Shown here: positions 1 through 5,384 of the stretch, piece after piece
Position numbering within the stretch: the first letter of the stretch is position 1
Layout of the letters: every line of letters begins with the position of its first letter
Origin: an uncultured Oscillospiraceae bacterium
GTDB taxonomy: Bacteria > Bacillota > Clostridia > Oscillospirales > Oscillospiraceae
Assembly: GCA_934589145.1 (NCBI GenBank)
Contig: CAKTNW010000067.1
Span: 1-6,140, forward strand
Direction of reading: 5' to 3'
DNA length: 6,140 bases
The notes under the pieces: model-generated
Told to the model about the DNA's origin: nothing
Database searches by the model: none
The model's input: the letters and a program-made list of their open reading frames with translations, nothing else
Made by a program: the position numbers and the translations under genes

Positions 1-930
1 TTCATCAGCCACAAGATGCGCGAGGTCATGCACATCTCCGACCGCATCACCGTGCTGCGGCTGGGCGAGGTGGTGGGTACCGTCAACTGCGCGGATACCG
101 ACAGCCAGAAGCTGGCCAGCATGATGATCGGCCGCGAGCTGACCGCCTCCCAGTATGAGAAAAAGGACTGCGCCGGCGCGGATGTGGCGGTGCAGTTGTC
201 CCATGTGGATTATCACAAGGAATCCAAGCACAACGGCCTGAACGATATGTCTCTGACGGTACACCGGGGCGAGATCGTGGGCATCGCCGGTGTGGACGGC
301 AACGGCCAGACGCAGTTGGCGCAGCTGATCACCGGCGTCATCGCACCGGAGAGCGGCAGCGTGGAGCTGTCCGGGCAGAGACCTGCTATATTCGATCCCC
401 ACGGCTTTATCAAGGACGGTGTCTCCCATGTGCCGGAGGATCGCAATTTGCAGGGCTTGATCGGCGATATGACCATCGCGGAGAACCTGGTGCTGAAAAG
501 CAGCGACAGTGAGCGCTTCAGCAGCGGCAAGGGTCTGCTGCTGAAAAAGAAGGCCATCGGCGGCTATGCCGGTGAGATGGCCAAGAAGTACGACATCCGC
601 TGCACCTCGGTGGAGCAGGACGTGCGCAGCCTGTCCGGCGGCAACCAGCAGAAGGTCATTCTGGCCCGCGAGCTGGAATCCGACCCGGTGCTGCTGGTGG
701 CGGCCCATCCCACCCGCGGCCTGGACATCGGCGCCGCCAGCTTTATCCATGACCAGATGATCGCGGCCCGTGACCGGGGCGTGGGCATCCTGCTGATCAG
801 CGCCGACTTCGACGAGATCCTGGAGATGTCCGACCGGATCCTGGTCTGCTTCGAGGGCCAGATCATGGGCGAGTATTCCGGCAAGAATCCTCCCATCGAG
901 GAGATCAGCCTTGCCATGACCGGTAAGTAA
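1..930 (+). CDS. BMP/nucleoside-type ABC transporter ATP-binding protein, 3' part (5' end outside window)
   Basis: Cytoplasmic ATPase subunit of a sugar/nucleoside-type ABC importer (RbsA/NupO-like, two nucleotide-binding domains in one chain). The reading frame is open from base 1, so the first ATG at 16 is internal. The first visible residues, FISHK, are the switch-histidine loop of the first domain, whose upstream part is missing. A complete second domain follows. Its Walker A position reads GVDGNGQT (289-312), with Gln where Lys is normal. The signature is LSGGNQQK (631-654). The Walker B region reads LLVAAHPTRG (691-720), without the usual Asp-Glu pair, and the late switch region is LLISADFDE without His. 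From family knowledge, a degenerate second domain is usual in this BMP-linked group, and hydrolysis is expected at the first site. It is followed 15 nt later by the first permease, so it is the leading visible gene of the transporter operon. Family assignment is firm; the substrate is not determined by this subunit. Confidence 0.93.
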   Translation, partial: FISHKMREVMHISDRITVLRLGEVVGTVNCADTDSQKLASMMIGRELTASQYEKKDCAGADVAVQLSHVDYHKESKHNGLNDMSLTVHRGEIVGIAGVDGNGQTQLAQLITGVIAPESGSVELSGQRPAIFDPHGFIKDGVSHVPEDRNLQGLIGDMTIAENLVLKSSDSERFSSGKGLLLKKKAIGGYAGEMAKKYDIRCTSVEQDVRSLSGGNQQKVILARELESDPVLLVAAHPTRGLDIGAASFIHDQMIAARDRGVGILLISADFDEILEMSDRILVCFEGQIMGEYSGKNPPIEEISLAMTGK

Positions 931-931
931 G

Positions 932-938
932 GGAGGAG
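932..938 (+). promoter_or_regulatory. Ribosome binding site that decides the start of permease 1
   Basis: GGAGGAG lies 7 nt before the ATG at 946. An in-frame GTG at 940 is only one base from this motif, too close to be used, so the ATG is the better start. It lies in the 15-nt gap after the ATPase stop codon. Confidence 0.8.
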
Positions 939-945
939 AGTGTAT

Positions 946-2013
946 ATGGAAAAACTGAAACGCTCTCTGAGCAGCTTTGCGGTGCCGCTGCTGTCGATCC
1001 TGCTGGCCTTTGTGATCGGCGGCATCATCATGGCGGCGCTGGGCGCCGATCCCTTTCAGGCGATGAAGTACCTGTTCCAGGGTGCCTTCGGCTCCCGGGC
1101 CAGCATCGGCACCACGCTGAATAAATCCACCCCGCTGATGTTCACCGCGCTGTGCGCCTGCTTCGCCTATAAGTGCGGCGTGTTCAACCTGGGCGGCGAG
1201 GGCCAGTTCCTGATGGGCTCTATCGCCGCGTTCCTGACGGCCTTCTTCAGCGGTCTGACCGGCTTTGTGGGCATCCTGCTGGCGCTGCTGGCCGGTACGC
1301 TGGCGGGCGGCATCTGGGGCATGATCCCCGGCGTGCTGAAGATCACCCGGGGCCAGAACGAGATGATCATCTCCATCATGCTGAACTATGTGGCCACGCT
1401 GTTCATGGGCGTGCTCTATACCAGCTGGATCCGGGATGAGAACATCCCCCAGACCCCGGCCGTCTCCAAGCTGGTGCAGCTGCCCCGCGTGGTCTCCGAC
1501 ATGCGCTTTACCTGGGGCTTCGTGCTGGCCATTGCGGTGGGCCTTATCATGTATTATGTGCTGTTCTGGACCAGCGGCGGCTTCAAGCTGCGGGCGGTGG
1601 GCTATAACATGACCGCCAGCCGCTTCAACGGTATCCCCGTCAAGCGCTATATCCTGACCAGCTTCATCATCTCCGGCGCCATCGCCGGACTGGGCGGCGG
1701 CGCAGAGCTGCTGGGCACCCAGTTCCGCCTGATCAACGGTTTCGGCGCAGGCTACGGTTTCGACGGTGTGGCTATGGCCCTCATCGGCCAGCTGCACCCT
1801 ATCGCGACGATCATCGTGGCGCTGTTCTTCGCGGTGCTGCGCGTTGGCTCCACCACCATGCAGGCTGCCACCGGCGTTCCCACCAGTGTGTCGGATATCA
1901 TTCAGGCGCTGGTGATCGTGTTCTCCGTGGCCGGTATGGCGCTGACAAAGCTGCCGGAATTCGAGTCCTGGAAGAGTCGTTTGTTCTCCAAGAGAAAGGC
2001 GGGTGACAAGTAA
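946..2013 (+). CDS. ABC transporter permease, BPD_transp_2 family (NupP-like), permease 1
   Basis: Inner-membrane permease of the importer, 355 residues from the ATG at 946, a usual length for the larger permease of BMP-type systems. It is strongly hydrophobic, with a first membrane segment at about residues 11-32 and further segments throughout. Family hallmarks are visible: FNLGGEGQ at 80-87 (the FN(I/L)GxEGQ motif), ITRGQNEM at 133-140 followed by a membrane segment, and a cytoplasmic loop with LRAVGYN at 215-221 running into TASRFNGIPVKRY, the likely coupling region for the ATPase. The C-terminus is basic (KSRLFSKRKAGDK) and so probably cytoplasmic. Its stop overlaps the start of the second permease by one base (TAATG), which suggests translational coupling and heterodimer assembly. 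By family knowledge the pair resembles Bacillus subtilis NupP/NupQ (YufP/YufQ), nucleoside uptake permeases. A different ligand is possible. Confidence 0.92.
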   Translation: MEKLKRSLSSFAVPLLSILLAFVIGGIIMAALGADPFQAMKYLFQGAFGSRASIGTTLNKSTPLMFTALCACFAYKCGVFNLGGEGQFLMGSIAAFLTAFFSGLTGFVGILLALLAGTLAGGIWGMIPGVLKITRGQNEMIISIMLNYVATLFMGVLYTSWIRDENIPQTPAVSKLVQLPRVVSDMRFTWGFVLAIAVGLIMYYVLFWTSGGFKLRAVGYNMTASRFNGIPVKRYILTSFIISGAIAGLGGGAELLGTQFRLINGFGAGYGFDGVAMALIGQLHPIATIIVALFFAVLRVGSTTMQAATGVPTSVSDIIQALVIVFSVAGMALTKLPEFESWKSRLFSKRKAGDK

Positions 2014-2936
2014 TGGATTGGATCTCCAGTTTGCTTCTGGCCACCGTCCGCCTGGCCATCCCTCTGCTGCTGATCTCCCTGGCCGAGCTGTACGGACAGC
2101 GGGCCGGTATGGTCAACATCGGCCTTGAGGGTCTTGCCGCCATCGGCGCGCTGGTGGGCTTCCTGGCCTGCTACATCACCGGCTCCAACTGGCTGGGCCT
2201 GCTGTGCGGCGCACTGGCCGGACTGCTGGTCAACATGATCTACGCATTCTCCACGGTGACGCTGTGCGCCGACCATACGGTGTACGGCATGGCCATCAAT
2301 ATTTTCGCCCCGGCGCTGGCGTCCTTTATCTACCGCGTGTACTTCGGCACCGGCTCCGACCTGAAGCAGATCACCACCATGTCCAGCATCGCCATCCCCG
2401 GCCTGAAGGATATCCCGGTCATCGGCCCGCTGCTGTTTGACCAGAGCCCCATGGTGTATCTCACCATCGCGCTGGTGGTGTTCACGTCCATTTTCTTCAG
2501 CCGCACCCGTGCGGGTCTCAGCTATAAGGCGGTGGGCGAGCATCCCAAGGCTGCCGCTACGCTGGGCATCAACGTCATCGGCGTGAAGTACATCGCCTGC
2601 ATGATCTGCGGCGCGCTGGCCGGTATGGGCGGCGCGTACCTGACCACCTGCTACTCCAGCACCTATACCGACGGCATCGTGGCCGGACGCGGCTTTATCG
2701 CCCTGGCCGCCGTGATCTTCGGCCGCTGGAACGCTGTGGGCGTGCTGCTGGCCTGTCTGTTCTTCGGCTTCTGCGACGCGCTGCAGATCCGTTTGCAGGT
2801 GTCCGGCATCGGCATCCCCTATCAGTTCTTCCAGATGATCCCCTATGTGGCCACGGTCATCGTGCTGAGTGCCATCGGCACCCGCCAGACCGGCCCCAAG
2901 GCCAACGGCCAGCCCTACCGCAAGGAGCAGCGGTAA
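2013..2936 (+). CDS. ABC transporter permease, BPD_transp_2 family (NupQ-like), permease 2
   Basis: Second membrane subunit of the same importer, 307 residues, shorter than permease 1 as is normal for NupQ-type partners. The start ATG shares its A with the preceding stop codon (TAATG); only a weak AAGGCGGGTG precedes it inside permease 1, so re-initiation after the upstream gene is likely. The N-terminus goes straight into a membrane segment. MVNIGLEG at 33-40 is the paralogous counterpart of FNLGGEGQ in permease 1. The loop KAVGEHPKAAATLGI, with Ala173 and Glu176, matches the LRAVGYN loop of permease 1, so the two are ancient paralogues forming a heterodimer. The C-terminal tail is polar (TGPKANGQPYRKEQR). 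It is followed by a 59-nt gap before the binding-protein gene. Family confidence is high; the substrate comes from the binding protein and remains uncertain. Confidence 0.92.
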   Translation: MDWISSLLLATVRLAIPLLLISLAELYGQRAGMVNIGLEGLAAIGALVGFLACYITGSNWLGLLCGALAGLLVNMIYAFSTVTLCADHTVYGMAINIFAPALASFIYRVYFGTGSDLKQITTMSSIAIPGLKDIPVIGPLLFDQSPMVYLTIALVVFTSIFFSRTRAGLSYKAVGEHPKAAATLGINVIGVKYIACMICGALAGMGGAYLTTCYSSTYTDGIVAGRGFIALAAVIFGRWNAVGVLLACLFFGFCDALQIRLQVSGIGIPYQFFQMIPYVATVIVLSAIGTRQTGPKANGQPYRKEQR

Positions 2937-2937
2937 A

Positions 2938-2965
2938 TTGGTAATAACGCGAAACGCGCTATTAT
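2938..2965 (+). promoter_or_regulatory. Possible internal promoter for the binding-protein gene
   Basis: TTGGTA (2938-2943, four of six matches to the -35 consensus) is followed after 16 nt by TATTAT (2960-2965, five of six matches to the -10 consensus). Transcription would start near 2972, giving a leader of about 25 nt with the ribosome binding site. The spacer is the inverted repeat described separately. Matches of this quality arise by chance in AT-rich gaps, so this is a candidate only. Confidence 0.4.
2942..2964 (+). repeat. Intercistronic inverted repeat (hairpin or operator)
   Basis: Arms TAATAACGCG (2942-2951) and CGCGCTATTA (2955-2964) pair over 10 positions with a single A-C mismatch (2947/2959) and an AAA loop. 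AAAAA rather than a T-run follows, so it is not a normal terminator. It could be an mRNA hairpin that protects one side of the transcript from decay, giving different levels of permease and binding protein. It could instead be a protein-binding site, since it fills the spacer of the possible promoter. The sequence does not decide between these. Confidence 0.6.
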
Positions 2966-2981
2966 AAAAAGATTTCTATTT

Positions 2982-2987
2982 AGGAGG
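2982..2987 (+). promoter_or_regulatory. Strong ribosome binding site of the binding-protein gene
   Basis: AGGAGG, 8 nt before the ATG at 2996, in an A-rich and probably unstructured leader. It is clearly stronger than the site before permease 2, fitting the excess of binding protein over permease usual in ABC importers. Confidence 0.85.
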
Positions 2988-2995
2988 AAAAAAGA

Positions 2996-4042
2996 ATGAA
3001 GAAGTTTCTTGCGCTGCTGCTGGCGCTGGCTATGACCCTGTCTCTCGTGGCCTGCGGCAACAACAACGCCGCCACCGACGGTGACGACGCCAACGCCAAC
3101 ACCGACGGTGAGAAGGTCTATAAGGTCGCCATGATCTGCGACTCCAGCATCAACGACGGTGGTTGGGGCGCTGCCTGCTACAACGCCATGATCAAGGCCG
3201 CCGAGGAAAAGGGTTGGGAGACCGAGGTCACCGACTCCATCTCTCAGGATCAGTATTATGAATCCATCGCCGCTTTCTGCGCCCTGGGCTATGACATGAT
3301 CTACGCTCCCGGCAACCAGTACACCGACGCTGTCCTGCAGGCTGCCGAGGAGTATCCTGATGTGGCTTTCGCGCTGCTGAACGGCGCTGAGAGCACCCCC
3401 GCTGAGGCTGTCAACGGCAACGTGTCCTCTCTGCTGCCCAACGCGCAGGAGATCGGCTGGATCGCCGGTGCTCTGGCCGGTCTGATGACCGAGAGCGGCA
3501 AGCTGGGCTTCATCGGCGGTATGGAGCTGGATACCACCAAGGGCAAGATCGCCGGTTTTGAAGAGGCTGCCAAGTATGTGGCCGAGCAGGAAGGCAAGAC
3601 TGTCGAGCTGCTGCCCGTTCCCTATGCCAACTCCTTCTCCGATGCCCCCAAGGGCAAGGAGTTTGCCACTGAGCTGATCAGCCAGGGTGCTGACGTGTTC
3701 TTCGGTGACGCTTCCGCTGTTGACTCCGGCGCCCGCGAGGCCATCGACGATGCCAACACCGCTGCCGGTTCCATCAAGATCTACGACATCGGCCAGCCTG
3801 CCGATATCCTGGGCCAGAACCCCTGCATCATCGGCTCTCAGGTCACCGATAACGCCGCGATGATCGAGGTCTGCATGGACGCTGTTGTGGCCGGTACCTT
3901 CGGCGGCACCACCGTGTTCGGCACCCTGGCGAACGGCGGCCTGTCCGCCGGTGCCATCAACACCGAGCTGGTTCCCGCTGAGAAGGTGGAGAAGTACAAC
4001 GCCTATCTGCAGCAGATGATCGACGGTACCTTCATGAAGTAA
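2996..4042 (+). CDS. BMP-family lipoprotein, ABC transporter substrate-binding protein
   Basis: Membrane-anchored extracytoplasmic binding protein of the importer, 348 residues, normal for the Bmp family (PnrA/TmpC, NupN/BmpA). Residues 1-19 are a lipoprotein signal peptide: Lys2-Lys3, a hydrophobic core and the lipobox LVAC, with Cys20 as the predicted lipidated residue. A low-complexity Asn/Asp/Ala linker (about 21-40) follows, then the bilobed Bmp domain from about residue 42 to the end. The SINDGGWG motif (51-58) matches the family's (S/G)xND(x)xW/F ligand loop. In the purine-nucleoside-binding type one expects a GVDxDQ motif and a later SVVK motif; here the aligned stretches read IGQPAD (265-270) and GSQVTD (280-285), so the usual Asp and Lys appear to be Pro268 and Thr284. 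That alignment was made by eye. It is placed last in the operon, with its own strong ribosome binding site, and is followed by a terminator. It uses noticeably less GCG for Ala and more GCC/GCT than the permeases, consistent with high expression. The ligand is probably nucleoside-like but unproven. Confidence 0.93.
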   Translation: MKKFLALLLALAMTLSLVACGNNNAATDGDDANANTDGEKVYKVAMICDSSINDGGWGAACYNAMIKAAEEKGWETEVTDSISQDQYYESIAAFCALGYDMIYAPGNQYTDAVLQAAEEYPDVAFALLNGAESTPAEAVNGNVSSLLPNAQEIGWIAGALAGLMTESGKLGFIGGMELDTTKGKIAGFEEAAKYVAEQEGKTVELLPVPYANSFSDAPKGKEFATELISQGADVFFGDASAVDSGAREAIDDANTAAGSIKIYDIGQPADILGQNPCIIGSQVTDNAAMIEVCMDAVVAGTFGGTTVFGTLANGGLSAGAINTELVPAEKVEKYNAYLQQMIDGTFMK

Positions 4043-4060
4043 TCGAACATTACCCCCTTA

Positions 4061-4098
4061 AATCCCCGGCACACGGAAGGTGTGCCGGGGATTTTTTT
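4061..4098 (+). terminator. Rho-independent terminator of the ABC transporter operon
   Basis: A perfect 14-bp stem (4061-4074 with 4080-4093) and a GGAAG loop are followed by a seven-T run (4092-4098). It starts 19 nt after the stop codon of the lipoprotein gene. Read on the minus strand the stem is followed by only three T, so it acts mainly for the plus strand. Confidence 0.93.
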
Positions 4099-4135
4099 GC
4101 CTTGCCATAGAGGTGCTTTTGACGCTGGCTGCGTG

Positions 4136-4184
4136 AAAGAGCCCTATTGTACGAGAATTTCCCGTACAATAGGGCTCTTTTTTT
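4136..4184 (+). terminator. Second strong hairpin terminator in the convergent region, possibly bidirectional
   Basis: A perfect 18-bp inverted repeat (4136-4153 with 4163-4180) and a 9-nt loop are followed by a T-run (4178-4184, seven T). It lies 37 nt past the first terminator and 26 nt past the stop codon of the minus-strand kinase gene. On the minus strand the stem is followed by only TTTC, so it would be a weaker terminator for the kinase operon, yet no better minus-strand terminator is visible. It probably serves as backup for the plus strand and 3' boundary for the minus strand. Confidence 0.85.
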
Positions 4185-4210
4185 GATACAAAGCTTTACA
4201 GAACAACCGG

Positions 4211-4783
4211 TCACCCGGTGATGCGTATATCGCACCGGGTCTGCACGTCATAGGCTTCAAAATACGATTCCTCGAAGGGGATCCATCGGTCACGGAACAT
4301 GATGGCCTTCTCCGGACCGTTGCGCTTTTCGATGCGCCGCAGCTGCTCCTCCGGGTCTACGGTCAGGAACACCCGCAGGTCGTAGTAGTCCCACAGGGCG
4401 GGGTGGCAGGAATAGGAGCCCTCCACGATGGTGAGCCGGTTGGGCGCTACCGTCACCGGCTCGCCCAACTGCTGCTGTGCGCAGAGATAGGGCCGGTAGG
4501 TGACGGGCCGCGTGCTCTGCAGCGGCAGCAGCACCTCTTCCAGAAACCGCTCGTGATCCACGTTCTCGCCGGGCCGGGACAACCGCTCCTCCGTCCGCTG
4601 TTCGGGCCGGGGGAAGAAATCGTCCATGTGGTACACGGCGCACCGCAGGTCCTTTTCCAGCCGGGCCGCCAGCGTGGTCTTACCGGAGCCGCACCGCCCG
4701 TCGATGGCTACGATGATCCGGCCCCGCTGGATGAGCTTCTTCCAGATGGCCAGTACGAGACGGGTGTAGTCGCGGTTTGTCAT
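4211..4783 (-). CDS. Uridine-kinase-like P-loop kinase
   Basis: Cytoplasmic P-loop small-molecule kinase of 190 residues, resembling the uridine kinase/phosphoribulokinase fold and of the length of the clostridial proteins annotated as uridine kinase-like. Walker A is GRCGSGKT at 29-36 after a beta strand (IIVAIDG). HMDDFF at 52-57 corresponds to the acidic DxF/DxY element that holds magnesium and substrate in this fold. RPGENVDHERF (70-80) follows. VEGSYSCHP (120-128) sits at the Walker-B-like end of a strand, and a lid-type region with basic residues (LRRIEKRNG, 148-156) comes near the C-terminus, followed by FRDRWIPFEESYF. The phosphate acceptor is not readable; uridine should not be assumed. 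The start ATG overlaps the stop of the ECF S-component gene as ATGA, with only a weak AGGCGG before it, so translation is probably coupled. This suggests that it phosphorylates the imported compound or a product of it, an inference from context. Confidence 0.85.
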   Translation of the reverse strand: MTNRDYTRLVLAIWKKLIQRGRIIVAIDGRCGSGKTTLAARLEKDLRCAVYHMDDFFPRPEQRTEERLSRPGENVDHERFLEEVLLPLQSTRPVTYRPYLCAQQQLGEPVTVAPNRLTIVEGSYSCHPALWDYYDLRVFLTVDPEEQLRRIEKRNGPEKAIMFRDRWIPFEESYFEAYDVQTRCDIRITG

Positions 4784-5349
4784 ACCGCCTGCTCGGGCAT
4801 GGGCTCAGGCTGATAGAACCGCACCAGCTTTGTCCGATCCAGCAGCACCATCACGGCGGGGATCAGGATAAGCTGCAGCGCGATGCCGGGCAGAGCGTTC
4901 AGCAATGCGCCGCCCAGGAACAGCTCCCAGGTGAAGGCGCTGCCGCCCAGGCCCATCAGCACGATCATCACCGAGCCCCATACCAAGCGGCCCACCACCA
5001 TGGCGGGGATCAGGCACTTGTACAGGGCCTTGACGCACTGGTACTTGCTGCGGGCATAGAGATACCCGATGACCGCGCCGTATGCCGCCAGCTCAAAGGC
5101 CATGCCGATGGCGTTGGGATACATGACCGGGAAGCCGAACAGCAGCGAACGCAGCAGCGGCAGCACGAAGCCGACACCCAGGCCCCACTGCCAGCCGCAG
5201 ATCAGGCCGCACAGCAGTACGGGAATGTGCATGGGCAGCAGCATCTTGCCGATGGCGGGGATCTGGCCGATGAAGAAGGGCAGCACAATGCCGATGGCCA
5301 GGAACATGGCGGACAATACCAGATTCTTCAGGGAAGTATGCTTTTTCAT
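4780..5349 (-). CDS. ECF transporter S component (substrate-binding membrane protein)
   Basis: Integral membrane protein of 189 residues, the usual size of the substrate-capturing S component of energy-coupling-factor importers. About six membrane segments can be drawn, roughly 10-28, 36-53, 56-72, 80-98, 112-134 and 146-170, with a basic N-terminus (MKKHTSLK) and a polar tail. Helix 1 carries Ala14-x-x-x-Ala18, the small-residue motif by which S components dock on EcfT. LLPMHIPVLLCG (37-48) and GMAFELAAYG (82-91) are typical of the vitamin/precursor S-component group. No EcfA or EcfT gene lies in the window, so it probably uses a shared module encoded elsewhere (group II arrangement). The substrate is not identifiable by eye: pantothenate-, queuosine-precursor- and pyrimidine-type S components all remain possible. 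It sits between the IclR-type regulator and the kinase gene, with which it overlaps by four bases. No riboswitch fits in the 35-nt leader. Confidence 0.87.
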   Translation of the reverse strand: MKKHTSLKNLVLSAMFLAIGIVLPFFIGQIPAIGKMLLPMHIPVLLCGLICGWQWGLGVGFVLPLLRSLLFGFPVMYPNAIGMAFELAAYGAVIGYLYARSKYQCVKALYKCLIPAMVVGRLVWGSVMIVLMGLGGSAFTWELFLGGALLNALPGIALQLILIPAVMVLLDRTKLVRFYQPEPMPEQAV

Positions 5350-5357
5350 GATAGGAA

Positions 5358-5363
5358 CTCCTC
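5358..5363 (-). promoter_or_regulatory. Ribosome binding site of the ECF S-component gene
   Basis: On the minus strand GAGGAG lies 8 nt before the ATG at 5349. It fixes this start and occupies most of the useful space in the 35-nt gap after the regulator gene. No convincing promoter is visible in that gap, so the gene is probably transcribed with the regulator. Confidence 0.8.
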
Positions 5364-5384
5364 TCTTAACGCAAACGTCGGATA

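Noticed and set aside
564..1031. Minus-strand open frame (155 codons) opposite the ATPase
   Set aside because: Ser/Arg-rich shadow of the well-supported ATPase and the start of permease 1; no ribosome binding site or domain was seen.
1902..2543. Long minus-strand open frame opposite the permeases (213 codons)
   Set aside because: Composition (His, Gln, Gly, Asp rich) is that of a reverse-strand shadow, and both permeases on the plus strand are full length with clear motifs.
4099..4135. Possible small RNA between the two plus-strand hairpins
   Set aside because: Only 37 nt separate the hairpins and no promoter-like pair of boxes is visible; a backup terminator is the simpler reading.
4050..4235. 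Small minus-strand open frame (61 codons) in the convergent gap
   Set aside because: It runs through both terminator hairpins and into the 3' end of the kinase gene, and its product has no recognisable features.
4213..4240. 8-bp inverted repeat (ACCCGGTG / CACCGGGT) near the 3' end of the kinase gene
   Set aside because: It lies within coding sequence, has no T-run next to it, and short GC-rich repeats are expected by chance at this base composition.
5350..5384. Possible riboswitch leader for the ECF S component
   Set aside because: The gap is 35 nt, too short for known vitamin riboswitches, and holds little beyond the ribosome binding site.
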